Source: Aureobasidium sp. EXF-3400
Taxonomy: Eukaryota > Ascomycota > Dothideomycetes > Dothideales > Saccotheciaceae
NCBI GenBank assembly: GCA_024195585.1
Contig: SWBL01000507.1
Span: 1 to 26,278 of the forward strand
Direction of reading: 5' to 3'
DNA length: 26,278 nt
Shown here: one piece after another, positions 1-11,662 of the stretch
How the letters are laid out: each line of letters begins with the position of its first letter
How positions within the stretch are numbered: position 1 is the stretch's first letter
The notes under the pieces: model-generated
The model's input: only the letters and a program-made list of their open reading frames with translations
Database searches by the model: none
What the model was told of the DNA's origin: nothing
Translations under genes and position numbers: made by a program

Positions 1-525
1 GACTGGGGTTCTGGTGGGAAACAAAAGCTTTTCGAGTTATCTTCCGGCACCAGAATGACAGTTTTGTCGTGCTGCAAAAAATTTCTTTAACGACCCCTTC
101 GAATCATGATACCCACTTTCCATTTTGTTAACAAGAGGTTCATTCAAGTGTATGCGCAATGACTTTAGTGATATGTCGGCGCAGTGAATCTAGTGATCGT
201 GATGCTCTTGCTGCTTTGACTTGTCTTGTTACCCATTACGCTTCCCATCCTCTATCTGTTGATTGGTTCACCCCTTTACCTATTTGACCCGTCTCGTCCC
301 TGCTGCTCCTTCCCCGACTTGTCCTTCTCTATCGAGCCATCCTGCTCTGTCGCGGCACGATTGCCCTGCATGGCGCTGGGTTCTAGAGTTCTGCATGCCA
401 TGGCTGGTGTAGATCTGCCTTGACCTCACCACGGTCTCATGCTTTCTCGAAGCCTTGAAAGAAGGTGGCTCTGTTTAGACATGAAAGCAAGTGTCTGATT
501 CTGATCTGATGCTCATAAAGCGATT
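1..525. other. Left-edge intergenic region, no gene seen
   Basis: No convincing coding exon on either strand. The only open frames are short and have no family resemblance. The stretch around 211-335 is pyrimidine-rich on the + strand, like a fungal promoter or 5' leader, but no + strand gene follows it because PSF3 lies there in antisense. It also contains the 3' flank of PSF3. Confidence 0.6.
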
Positions 526-1300
526 TCAAGACTTTTGGGCTGTCTCGAACCATTTCTTGACTGCATTGTTGCCATCGTGAGCGGCACGGAACACTGCAGG
601 AACACATGGATCAGACTTCTGAAGGGTAGCTTTTGGTTGGGCACCGGCAACTTACATTGTCGTTCTGTATCATCCAATCCCCTCGCAAAGTCAGCACCTT
701 CACCCAATGCACTTCGTGAGTTTAGCGCTTGATCTGAGATCTCAACTGCACGTTGTTTGAATGTCTATATTTTGCCGTGTCGAGAGTCAGAAAATGTGAT
801 CAGTCGCAGAAAGCGTGAATGTCAATACTTACATCAGTCAGAATGTCTACCATTTCCTCTTCTTCGAATAGTTCCAGCATACGGGCCCCGATGTTGTAAA
901 AGTGTTGGGCTTGTGCCCGTAGGTCTACCGTCTTTGGGTCTGCTTTTAGGGCATTCATGACCCGTTGGGATAGTGCTTGAGGAAGATCGAGTGTTGCTAG
1001 TGATGAGTTTCCTGATGGGTTGCTTACGGCTAGCATTTCAGCTAGCCAGAGTGGTAGTTCGACTTTGGAGCCTTGTTTCATCTGAGACCTGGGTTAGCGG
1101 AGAGTGAGATCAAGGGGTGATGAAGACATACATCTTCTCCTGGGTTGCCTTGTAGATACCCTAGGTTTGGAACTGATAGTTCGAAGGTGCAAGGCACTTT
1201 CTATCAAATGGTTAATAAGTTTTCTTTTTGGAACAGAAACGTCTCTTGGCTGTACCTGAGAGTCTGTCAAGATTGCATCAATGTTGTAGTATGAACCCAT
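526..1300 (-). CDS. PSF3: DNA replication complex GINS protein Psf3, five exons
   Basis: Subunit of the nuclear GINS tetramer (Sld5, Psf1, Psf2, Psf3), which with Cdc45 and Mcm2-7 forms the CMG replicative helicase. Exons on the minus strand are 1300-1256, 1200-1132, 1081-833, 764-656 and 593-526; all introns are GT...AG and 50-68 nt long. They sum to 540 nt, giving 179 aa and a TGA stop, which is the usual Psf3 length. The N-terminus has the family signature Y-Y-x-I-D-A-I-L-T-D. A conserved block near residues 40-60 reads KVELPLWLAEMLA, and the C-terminal part contains LGEGADFARGLDDTER followed by LFRAAHDG. The split codon at exon 4/5 (T+TG = Leu) restores the frame. The gene is divergent from BLM10 with 679 bp between the starts. 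Splicing is inferred, but both phase and family match support it. Confidence 0.93.
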
Positions 1301-1979
1301 GATCGTGTATGTTTCTTTTTCTCATTAAAGGAAAGACGAGTAGGAGTGGAAGATGACTGATCGACAAAGATGAAAGAGAGCCCAGAGACGCGGAGTCGGG
1401 ACAACTAGGTCGACGTTGGAAGAGTCCGGACAAGCGTGGGCAAAAGTGTAGGGCTGCGTGCGTGTCGTGTTACTGCCTTGAGTAGGAGACACTTAAGACA
1501 AGCGCTTTTTCAGCAACCAAAGTCGTTCTTTCCGTTAGAGTTCTACGATATTCTGGAATCGTTCCTCGAAGTGTTCAAGCCTTTTGCATCAGAATATCAT
1601 CGTCAGGTACGCTCTCACAGCAGACGCGTATTATTAGAAGACGCGACTTGAGATTGGCTTGCTGACGAACGGAGATAGAAGACAAAAGCCGACGAACTGA
1701 CTCGGGTGCAGGAGCTTACAGCATCGGGCAACGAAACACATCTACGACAAGTGCACAACATCGCATCCATCAAAGGGGCGACTTTATTATCATTTCTAGA
1801 CACTGGTCGCACAGGCAAACGCCCTGCAGAAAGAGGCCGGACAACTCTCTACAAGACTCTCCTCTGCCCACGACTTTACACCATCTCCGGTCGTGTGAGC
1901 ACTACCGTCGACATCGACGTCAGCTTCGTAGCGGTTCGCCATCCAATGAAGTGCTAGACAGCCCATCGAAACATACAAC
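1301..1979. promoter_or_regulatory. Divergent promoter of PSF3 and BLM10
   Basis: This 679-bp region separates two divergent starts, so it must hold both promoters. It contains an ACGCGT MluI cell-cycle box (1624-1629) and further ACGCG cores at 1388 and 1641. Short open frames inside it do not begin with convincing ATGs and resemble no family. Confidence 0.6.
1624..1629. promoter_or_regulatory. Candidate MCB box (ACGCGT)
   Basis: This perfect palindromic ACGCGT lies about 324 bp upstream of the PSF3 start, with a second ACGCG core 12 bp further on at 1641. In yeasts, ACGCGT is the site of MBF/DSC1, which drives G1/S expression of replication genes. Its use here is inference from the sequence and the neighbouring gene. 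Confidence 0.35.
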
Positions 1980-4900
1980 ATGGTCACCAACAGCGACCCA
2001 GGCCCCCACGCCCGAGCATCTGGCAGGGACTCCGAAATGCTCGATGTCGCCAACGATAGCAACCATCCTTCCAGTACCGACATGTCAAGAACCACAACGC
2101 CCGACGGCCTCGACAATAGGTCAAGTCGAACTCGCCCTCGCGTTTTTCCTTACACCAAATACCTACCCTACGAGACCGAAACGCCCGATCAAAGACAGCA
2201 AGATGTGGATGACATGATCAAGCACCTATACATTGCCGTCAGTTCGGGCGACTTCGTCCCGGGAGCAGTGCACTGGACAAAGGAGATTCGAGGATGGCTT
2301 TCGCTCAAGTTCGACCTAAATCGTCAACAGCGCATTAGCCTCACCAAGCTCTACTATGAACTTGCTCTAGCGCCAGGCCTCGAGTACACGGTCGCCGAGC
2401 GCTTTGCCAGCATGTTCATGGTCTTGACCAAGCGCCGCCACTACCTCAAGCCTATAGAAGATCTAGTACTCGACTGGAGGCCACTGTATCAGCAGATCAA
2501 GGTCTTCGTCTTGCCCGGCGAGTTTGCGACACCCAATACCTTCTCAAGCAAGCGCAGCATTCGAACACTCACCAAGATCTGCACCTTTGCCCAACTCTTC
2601 TTCGACCCGCAAGAGCTCCCTGCCATCCTCGACGAGCTACTCCCTTTCTTCTCCATGTCGCCCTCAGAAAACGCCTTCGTCGTGCTAGGTCTGCTCAACC
2701 TCTTCTTCCCCACCCACGCCCCTCCGCCGAACCAACCTAAGATCCAACCTCAATACTACCTCCCAACATTCTTCCATCTCTGGTCAATAATAAACCGCTC
2801 CACCTTCACCGATCAGCGCTTCCTCGACATGTTCTCCAGATTATCACGCGACTGTCTGACAGTTGAACATGTCCCCTTCAGCGAGCACGGTATCTACACC
2901 GCTGAACAGACATCCATGGTCTTCACCTCTATCCTAAGATTGCTTGAGATTCCTGTTGGCCAGGCCTCGTCACCTTACCATATCAACATCGACCTCGGTG
3001 CAGGTTTGTCTGCCCTTCTTGAGCGTGACCCTCGCAAGCATCCCGCTTCAAGAAGCATTGCAAGATGGATCATCATGTCTCTGTCACCAGCTTGTCTTGA
3101 CGTGAAAGACGGTAGGTCCATCTTACATCAGCTCGAGGGCTTGGTCCAGGGTATTGAGACTTTCTTCCATCCCTCAAATACAGGTGCTTGGACAAAGACG
3201 CTGTCACAGCTTGTCTACTACCTCGCAGACTTCTTCGTTATGCGATGGAATAGAGAGGAGAGTGGTGAATACAAGATGCCTGAGGAGCGTAAGCTGACTT
3301 CTGAACTACGGAGACGCTTTGTCATGTGTTTGAGAGAAGTCGTTTTCATGAACATTTACTCCAAGAGTGGCACTGCTGTCAACTATGCTCTCTCCACTTT
3401 GCAATGCTTGGCCTTCCTTGAGCCCAATCTGGTTCTTCCTGGCGCTCTGCAAAGAATTTACCCTGCCATGCAAGGACTGGTCGAGGTGCACAGAACCACT
3501 TCGTCTATCCGTGCTCTCCAAATGCTGTCTAGAATCATCGCTCGTACAAAGGGTTTCAGATGTCATCTAACCACTCTGCTTGGCCTCGCCCTGCCTGGTA
3601 TTGATGCAAACGATCTTGACAAGACTATGAACTCGCTCTCCTTTGTTCAGGCTGTCTGCTACAACATCCCACTGCATGACCTCACCAAGAGCGCCAAGTT
3701 GGACTCAGACGGCGAGCCGATGTCTGGTAGCACTGCTACTGCAGTTGAGTGGATTACACAGCAAGTCGACCGCTTCGAGACCGAAGGCTCCCAGATCGAG
3801 TTAGACTACGAGAACGAGCTCACCGACGAGGACGAAGAGATTATCCTTCGATCATCAACAGCTGGGTTCGCTGAGTTCCTGATCGCTTTCCTCGGTCGTG
3901 TTTTCACTTTGCTTCAGAACCTGCCCGACGCCTCTCGTGTCAAGAGTGGTTCTCCCGAAGAGAATGTTGTCAACACTCTGCCTGCTGCATTTGCGCCCTT
4001 GCTCGCAGCTTTGTCGCCTGAGCTCTACGACATTGCCCTGCAGCAGATTGCCAAGTTCGTTACCAATCACGTCGTGCACCAAGCTCGTGATGCTATGGCG
4101 TTCATCTGCAACACTCTAGTCAAAGTCTCTCCCAAGAAGGCTTTGAGCCGTCTTTTGCCTGACTTGATCTCAAGTATCAGAACAGAGGTTGACGAGAACG
4201 GTGCTGGCTCGACCAGAACGTCTGGTTCCGAGATCTTGCCTCGCGATCGTGCTTTGGTGTGGAACATCAGTCTATTGAGCATGTGTGTTGTCCACGTAGG
4301 CTCCGATGTACTGGCTTTCCAGGACGAACTGTTCGATATTGCTAGTTACATGCAGGACAAGTGTAAGGGTATTCCTCTTGTCCATGTCTCGAACTTTGTC
4401 CATCATTTGCTACTCAACTTGACTGTTACCTACACTGCCGATTACTCATTGTACGACCAGGCAGATCTGACCAAGGGTTTGCAGCCGAGTGACTGGGCTA
4501 AACTGCCGGACCCGAAGAATCTGCACATCCAATGGCATGTGCCTAAGGAAGCCGAGATAGACTTCGCTGTGAGGATCTTCGAGTATCAAGGCAAGCGTTC
4601 CATCGATGCACTCAACGCGTTGACTAGTAGCGATGATTCGCCTGTCAAGCGAGACGGAACAGGTAAAGATTGGTCAGACGAGGTGTCTCGTAACCTTGTC
4701 CTCCTGCGCTTGCTCATCTCGGGTATCTCCTGCTTCTTCCGCTCGGATGATGAATCTGTCACTCCCGTCAGTGGTCATGACACTGAAGTCAATGGCACCA
4801 TTTCGCCCAAGCAGGAAGTTCAACAGAGTCCAAGCGATCTCGCTGAACCCGACGATGACAAGATCCGCAAGACCTTTATCTACCCCACTGGCTATCCACT

Positions 4901-7900
4901 CAGGACTAGCAGCCCGCACTACGCAACAGTGCATAAGCTACGTCGTCTGACCGGTGAGACCTTGCACCGCGTGCACGAGTTCTTGACCCAACATCAGCAA
5001 GACGATGTTCTCTGTTTCAACGCACTCTACACAGCCTACCGCTCATGGTTCATCGATATTGGTATTGAGCGTTCTGCTCACGTCCTAGACAGACTGAGCC
5101 GTCTTCTTTCAGCAGACATTCACCCTTATAAGTTCAGTGGTACACGCAAGGCCTATCCACGACCTCTTCTCGCTAGACGCGCGAACTTGTACCACTTCCA
5201 ACGGTTGAGATACAACGAGTCGCCTCGCGCAGCATCGGACCTTGACAAGGTGCTTTTGCTCGATTTGGCTCAGTCAAGTGTTTCGGTCTACACCGACATT
5301 CGCCGCACAGCTCAAACAGCCTCCGAGTCGGCTGTCCAGTGTATCATCGGAGCCAAGCCCCTCATCATCCCCCCTCTTCTGGATGCTCTGGAAGATGCCG
5401 TCAATAAGACGGACTTCCCGCGCATCAAGGGTGCTGTCTTCTCTCTGCTCTTCGGTAGTCTAGCTCGTCCTATTGAACGCAACTGGAAGTTCACTCCCAG
5501 GCTCATTAGGCTGTTTATTCGTGTGGGAGAGACCGACAAACCCAGTATCCAGAAGCTCGTTAGCAACGCCAACTTCCAGGTACACTCGATGTGCAGAGCC
5601 CTAGATCGTATGGTCATCTTGGATGAGAAGACTGTTGATAGTATCTGGCCTGCTGAGAGCAACCCCCAACCTTCGGACAAGTCTAAGATGGTCGCAACTT
5701 CCCTGGAAGATGCCAAGGCTTTACTCCCCCCGAAGCAAGACCGCATACGCCAGCGCAGAATGTTGATCGAGGGCAAGAAGTCTGAACTATCTTCTGACTT
5801 GGTCTTAATGATCAAAGACTCGCATTGGCGTAAGTCTCAGCGTGTCGCAGCTCTCGTTATTGGTCTTGACTATCGCTATGAGACCATCGCCTCGGACGGT
5901 ATGCTCGACTTGGTGGTCAAGGGTGTGATCGACTCGCATCCGTCATTACGTGTACTCTTTGCGAACGCATTGCTCGCAATCTGCAGTCTTATCCAGACGA
6001 GATCCATGACTGAGCATAAGTACGAGAATTACCTCCTTGACAAGCAGTTCCCGCCTGACCGCATGGTCGTCGAAACCAAGCCCGAGGATCCCGAATGGAC
6101 CAAGCAGTACCTAGACGCTTTCGCGCAACCTGAGGCTGAGTACTATATCGATGCCGAATATCCTGGTTGGCTGGTATGGGACAAGGTGATGCGCGTGTCC
6201 AAGAACCATGCCGTCGATCTTGATTACGACAAGGTGGAAGTCGAAACTCGCAAGCGTATTGGCATGCACATTGACCGCCAGTGGATCTCCGTGTTCTTCG
6301 ACTACATGAAGCAGGAACCGCGAGACGCTCAGGATCGTTTCCGCACGACGAACTGCACAGTCATGTCATGGGTCTTGGACCTTGTCATGGTCGGTCTGAC
6401 ACCAGCAACCTTTGACGATGTGGTCGACCTTACAAAGGCTACATTCGGTGATGGAAGTGACAAGCATCAGCACCGTGCTACTGCGGAGATTATGGGTGCT
6501 CTCATTAATGCTGCAGAGGACTGCCAACCTAAGGTGAAGGAGAAGGTTTGGGAGTTCGTCTTCCCCCTTCTCGAACGCATCTTCCAGGACGGCCTGACAC
6601 CAGAGAATCTGTCATACTGGAGTAGTTTCTTGACTCTTACTGGTTGTGCCAGAGATCCTCGACGATGCTGGCCTCTTGTCGACTACTTCTCCAGCTTCAG
6701 ACTGGATATGTCAACCAACGCTGCCTTCAAAGAGAGCTCCAAGATCACTCTCTTACAGCTTGTCGTCGGCACCTTTGGCTGGCATTTCCAAAAGGAGAAG
6801 CCTATCCTCGAGGATTTCCTGAAGCATCTGGATCACCCTTACAAGGGCGTTCGCGAAAACATTGGTCATACATTGTCAGCCATATACCGCAGCCGCTACT
6901 ACGAGGGCTACAAGGATGTCAATGCTCTAATGGAGGCGCAAAAACACGCATCCTCCATTGGCACACGGCCTTTCCAAGCAACAGAAGAATTCCGCGCAAC
7001 CATCAAGGACGTCTTTGAGAGACTCGAGAAGTGGCGCCAAGAAAGACCTCCTGGCGTTCAGACTCCGACACCGTACACACAGGCCAGTAAGACCGTGTTG
7101 TACTGGCTAGAGTCTACAGTCAACAACTATGATTGTACCACGCTGATCGAGTTCTTGCCTGGTCCTTTCATGCAGCAACTTCTTCACATGATGGATGTCA
7201 AGGAAGATCCCGAATTGCAGTCTCATGCGTGGAGCGTCTTCAAGCAGTTTCCCAACATCCCTCACAGAAAGGGTGAGGATGAGGCTCTCGCAAAGAGTCT
7301 TGTCGAGATTGGCAGGACCAGCCAAGCATGGCACCAACGTCTGCGTACCTTGATCAACATCCAAGTACTCTACTTCCGCTACCTGTTCATCATGGAATCT
7401 TCGCGCCGTGAGTATCTGCTCAACAGTGTTAGAGACATGCTGCACGATACGCAGCTCGAAGTCCGCCTTGGAGCAGCTCAAACCATCTCTGGCATGATCC
7501 GTTGTTCGCCTGTTGAATTCCGTGACAGAGCCGTCACCAAATTGAAGGCACACTTCACGGAGCTGCTTCAAAACAACCCTCTGCCTAAGCGTGCCAGAAA
7601 TGCAGGGCCTCCTGGTACACCTACTCCTGAGCAGAATCGCCTTGTCATTACACGTCACGCTGCTGTTCTCGGTCTCGGCTCGTTGGTCCAGGCCTTCCCT
7701 TACGCCAGTCCACCTCCACAGTGGCTGCCTGAAGCTCTGGCCACACTTGCCATGAAGGCAGCAAACGACCCTGGTGTCGTCGGCAAAGCTGTCAAGACCA
7801 TTCTGAGCGAGTTCAGAAAGACGAGACAGGACACATGGCACGTAGATCTCAAGGTAAGAATCGATCTTATGACCTCCAAACACAATTGATTGCTAACATT

Positions 7901-7972
7901 TCATCACAGGTATTCCAACCTGAACAACTAGAGGATTTGGAGGGTGTGTTGTGGAAGAGTTACTTTGCATAG
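1980..7972 (+). CDS. BLM10: Proteasome activator Blm10/PA200, two exons
   Basis: Large HEAT-repeat solenoid that caps the 20S core proteasome and opens its gate without ATP; the family acts in the nucleus and cytosol. Exon 1 (1980-7853) is a single 5874-nt open frame. A 56-nt intron (7854-7909; GTAAGA donor, TGCTAAC branch site, CACAG acceptor) leads to a short last exon (7910-7972). The product is 1978 aa, in the range of filamentous fungal Blm10. The N-terminus has the conserved PYTKYLPYETETP and later RRHYLKPIEDL...WRPLY motifs. An acidic stretch (ELTDEDEE, about residues 611-620) lies in the central region. The C-terminal exon supplies the tail that docks into the 20S alpha ring and ends Tyr-Phe-Ala, where the classic HbYX end would be Tyr-Tyr-Ala. 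Stopping at the unspliced frame would lose this tail, so the intron model is preferred. The gene is convergent with the downstream phytase. Confidence 0.95.
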
Positions 7973-8225
7973 AGGATAAAAGGAGGAACGCGAAGTCTCT
8001 TTTGACTCTTTTTCCTTGTCGTCGATTCTGTCCCTTTTGCGCGCATACTAGCATTGCATCACTGAGGAGTGCCTTTTTTGTTGGAGGATTGTGGTTATTC
8101 GCACTTTAGATTACAATCTTCGGAATCAAAGACACTTTTTCTATAATGACATCAAAAGAAAACAAATGATCTGATTTTGATACATGACGGAAAAACACAT
8201 CGAGGCCTTCTCTCCCTCATGCTGC

Positions 8226-10209
8226 TTAATATCTAGTGTGGATGGGCGCACCATCGGTGATGTTACCGTAAGGAACGGCAGGATAATCACCATTGCAACT
8301 CCAGTCGTACTGAGAGAGTTCAAAACTCTTGCTCTGGACTGCGAGGAAAGTGTCGAGTTCGCACCAACCGTCATCACGCTCATCGCATTCAGGGAAGCTG
8401 CGATGGAGAGGGATGGTGCGTTGATTGAGAATGAAGTGGATGTACTTCGTTGCTTTGCCTGTTGCATTCGGGTTACTTGATATATTCCGAATGTGTGAAG
8501 GAGAAGCACTCACCTTCTTCGTAGAGATTCTCATTATTGCGTGAAGCCTTGACCGGCGAAGGAGCATTAATTACCTCCATATCCAGACGCGCAGCAAATG
8601 GTTCCTGTACCTGTTAGTCTTTCGCAATAACCTAAGTCTCTACTCATCAAAAACTCACCAAATGCGAAACCACCAACTCGCGAGGAACAATCCTATCAGC
8701 AGGCAAAAACTGCGCAAACTGCGTAAACCCAAACGCCGTCAAAATACTCATAATATTCGTATCGTGCGAAAAGTCGAAATTCAACTTCTGATCTAAAGGA
8801 AATGTTACAGTGTTGTTATCCAAAGTAACATTAATCTGTGCGATTGGGGAATCAATGGTATGGTGTTGCAAGCGAGCGAGGATCTCTTGCACGTAACCGA
8901 TTCCGATGGCGCGGCCAGTGGGAGATTGAAAACCGTTACCGCCTACGAATTGGATGTCGATGCTGTACTCATATCCGAGCCATTCTTGATAGGTGAAGAG
9001 GCTGCAGAAGGAAGAGAAGCCGAAGGCGACGGTTTCGTAGGCGCAGAGGGATTGGGCGTTGTAGGAGTCTTGGACTGTCCAGTCGAAACCTGGAGCTAGT
9101 TTTCGTAGACGTGTTGTAGCGTCGGCGAGATACTTGGTGTACCACTCGACGGTCGCGTTGTTGCCTCCCGCGCTGCGGAAGTTGTTGCTGTTTGCGCAGT
9201 TGTAGTATCTGTTGCACACGATGAGTTTGGGGATATACTTGGAGGCAGAGGAAGAACTTACCCGGCAAGTGAATTGTTCCATACACCAGTGCGATCTTCG
9301 ATGGCGAGTACCAATGTGGCATTGTCAGTCCACTCGAGTCCAAAGAAGCCTGCTAAGAAATACTCTGCAGACTTGGTCATACGATCCTGAGTGGTACTTC
9401 TAGCAATAATCTTAGATCCATTGTTAGGATAAAGATGGCCATATTGATAGTAATGAAGAGTGCCAGAATTGAAGAGCTCTTGCTTTCCGATGGGAACCAA
9501 GATTTCTGCACCCAACTGATAACTCCAGTCATTGAGAAACGAGAGTTCGCCCGTGTACTTTGCATCTGTCATATTCTTGTGCTTCAAACCGAATTTGTTG
9601 GCTCCACTTCCAGTAGTTGGATATCTCGAACCGTGACGTGATAGCATGTTCAATTGGACGATTTCAGCACCAGGGGGTAGCGGATACTCGTCCACGCCAA
9701 AGCCTTTCGGATTAGGAAAGTAAGGGGAGAGTTGACCCATGTTTTGGAATATATTCGAACCATTATCGTTGCCAGTGATGGGGACCTGGGTCTCAAGAGG
9801 TTGGTTCGGGATGTAAGATGCACCTGCGAAAGGAGCAGGATTAGTCTGCGCCAAAAACGGAGCTGCGCCTGTCGGAGTCGGACCTTCCCAGCATTAGTAT
9901 TGGATCAAGAAGTGCTTATCGAAAGTGCTAACCAGCGAAGAGTTCCGGCTTAGTTTGGAAATACTGAGGAATATTGTTGTTCGCGGGCTTAGAAGCAACA
10001 GCACCACTAACACATCCAACAACAACACCGAATGCAAAAGATCTGTACAACATGACGAAGAATGTGACGGCACCGATGAATAAGAATATTTGGAGACCGA
10101 ATAGAGAGCGTCTTGTTAGTCGTTGCTTCTGCGAGGCAAGAGGTAATGATAGAGCCTCTCTGCTCTCTGATGTGTCTTCGACTCTTGTATACATGCCTCC
10201 CTTCCCCAT
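8226..10209 (-). CDS. Membrane-anchored histidine acid phosphatase (3-phytase-like), five exons
   Basis: Histidine acid phosphatase of the fungal phytase branch, hydrolysing phosphate monoesters such as phytate. Exons are 10209-9933, 9883-9262, 9208-8659, 8610-8514 and 8458-8226, with GT...AG introns of 48-55 nt. The total is 1779 nt, 592 aa, with a TAA stop. The catalytic RHGSRYP motif is at residues 175-181 (His176 is the phosphohistidine nucleophile), and the proton-donor His-Asp pair SHDTN is at 448-449. The phytase-typical FQTKPELFAGPTPTGAAPF block joins exons 1 and 2. The start is the ATG at 10209; the frame extends upstream only to a non-ATG codon. Residues 1-35 are hydrophilic and basic (K28, R30, R33, R34), followed by hydrophobic segments at about 36-55 and 58-72. 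This predicts a type II anchor with an outward catalytic domain and not a cleaved signal peptide. At least six cysteines could form disulfides. The preferred substrate is not readable from sequence. Confidence 0.9.
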
Positions 10210-10580
10210 TACCTTCTCTCGAATCAAAAGAATGGATGAATGATGGGTCGTGACTGGTATTCGTGCAGTAATAGTGGACAAGGAGTCGAGAGAGGGGTGA
10301 ATTGCCGCCACTCACCGCCTTTGCCGTGCAGCTGCAACGCTTTCCGGTGCGTCAACCAAGTCAACGCAAAATTTGACGGCCATGCGACGATCCTTTTATG
10401 TTTCCACGATTGTATAGGATGGGAGCGATAACTATCTGGTAGTTGTCAAGCTCGAACGTCCATTAGCTTCATCACTTTCATCACAACGTATCTTGATAAC
10501 AAGCAAAGCGTTTGCAGTCCATGAAAGCTCTAAAGATTGATATCGAGGTTGCTCTGATCGAAACATTATATTACAAGGAC
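10210..10580. other. Intergenic region between phytase and aldo-keto reductase
   Basis: This 371-bp region holds the phytase promoter and the 3' flank of the aldo-keto reductase, both on the minus strand. I see no further exon or repeat in it. Confidence 0.5.
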
Positions 10581-11662
10581 TTAGTGCCAGTACCTGATCG
10601 AGATACCCTTGCAACCCTCCCAGCCCTTGTTCAAAGCTTCAAGGATATCATCTGGAAGGGGGCCTTTCTCCATGTCTTTCAAATTCGACTCGATGTGATG
10701 AGGAGACGATGCACCGATGATAATGGCATCGCCCTTCTCACGTTGAAGCTGACTGTGGTTTTGCATCCAGCGCAGCGCACACTCGGCCTCAGTAAGACCA
10801 TGCTTTTTTGCAACGGGACGAAGCAGATCGAGAGCGTTGAAGTACTCTTCTCTCCAGTAGCGACCACGGTACATTTGACCCTGCCACTTCTTTGGATCGA
10901 ATCGTGAACCGCTTTCAATGTCTTTCTCGGCATCCTCCCTCTTGTATCTGTCTGTGAGGTAACCACCAGCTAGAGGGTTGTAGTTGTAGAAGGCCATGCC
11001 GTAGTAGCGAAGGCAAGGGAAGAGCTCTGGCTCGACAGAGCGATGGAGTGCGTTGTAGACACCTTGGTAAACACTTGGCTGGATCCAATCGTTCTTGCGG
11101 CAGAGCTCACAGATCTGAGCCACCTCCCATGCCATGTAGTTCGATATTCCCAATCTCTTGAAGTGGCCTTCCTTGTATAGATCGTTGACGGCTTTCATGG
11201 TGACTTCGTAAGGAGTTGTTCTGTCCGGCTATAACAGTCGTGTCAGCTTTGAAGCATATAGTGGAAGAATGGGTCGAAACTTACACCATGAAGATACCAC
11301 ATATCGATCTTATCCGTCTTCAGCTCCTTCAGCGAGGTCATCAGGTTCTCACGGAGCCCCTCAGGAGTGTGTCTCAAGTCGTTGTTCCACGATGAAGGAA
11401 CGGGCTTTCCAGCCGTGGGAAAGTACTTTGTCTCCATGACGAGTCCTCTCTTCTGCCAGTCGAGTTCACCAAGCATTGTCTCGGTGGTACCCTCGCAGTA
11501 TGCTCGGGCAGTATCAATCTCATTGTGGCCATGAGCCTGAAAGATGTCGAGGATCTTGCCAGCAGTTTCAAGGTCATGGACTCTTGCCTGCTCAGCCCCT
11601 TCTTTTCCGAAGGTCATTGCGCCGAAGACAACATTGATATTGGTTTTCTGTGCTGAAGTCAT
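10581..11662 (-). CDS. AKR7-type aldo-keto reductase (aflatoxin-aldehyde-reductase-like), two exons
   Basis: NADPH-dependent cytosolic oxidoreductase that reduces aldehydes and ketones; the closest recognised family is AKR7. Exon 1 is 11662-11285 and exon 2 is 11228-10581, separated by a 56-nt intron (GTAAGT...TATAG). The total is 1026 nt, 341 aa, matching the usual AKR7 length. The start region reads VVFGAMTFG. The catalytic tetrad is visible as Asp50 and Tyr55 (in EIDTARAY), Lys79 (METKYF) and His125 (MWYLHG, at the exon junction). The C-terminal half contains RLGISNY, YNPLAGGYLTDRY and the cofactor-region GDAIIIGASS. The protein ends with the family-typical Tyr-Trp-x. There is no secondary-metabolite cluster beside it, so a general detoxification or aldehyde-reduction role is more likely than a biosynthetic one. 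It is divergent from the SET gene, 408 bp start to start. Confidence 0.92.

Noticed and set aside
90..112. TTCGAATC resembling a tRNA T-loop
   Set aside because: No acceptor stem, D arm or anticodon arm can be formed around it; no tRNA gene was found elsewhere in the window.
5312..5815. 167-codon minus-strand open frame inside BLM10
   Set aside because: It lies wholly antisense to BLM10 coding sequence and looks like a codon-bias artefact.
7107..7883. 258-codon open frame antisense to the end of BLM10
   Set aside because: It is a shadow of the strongly conserved BLM10 coding frame, with no family resemblance of its own.
10581..11662. Idea that the AKR7-like reductase marks a mycotoxin cluster
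   Set aside because: The neighbours are a phytase and a SET methyltransferase; no polyketide synthase, P450 or cluster regulator is present.
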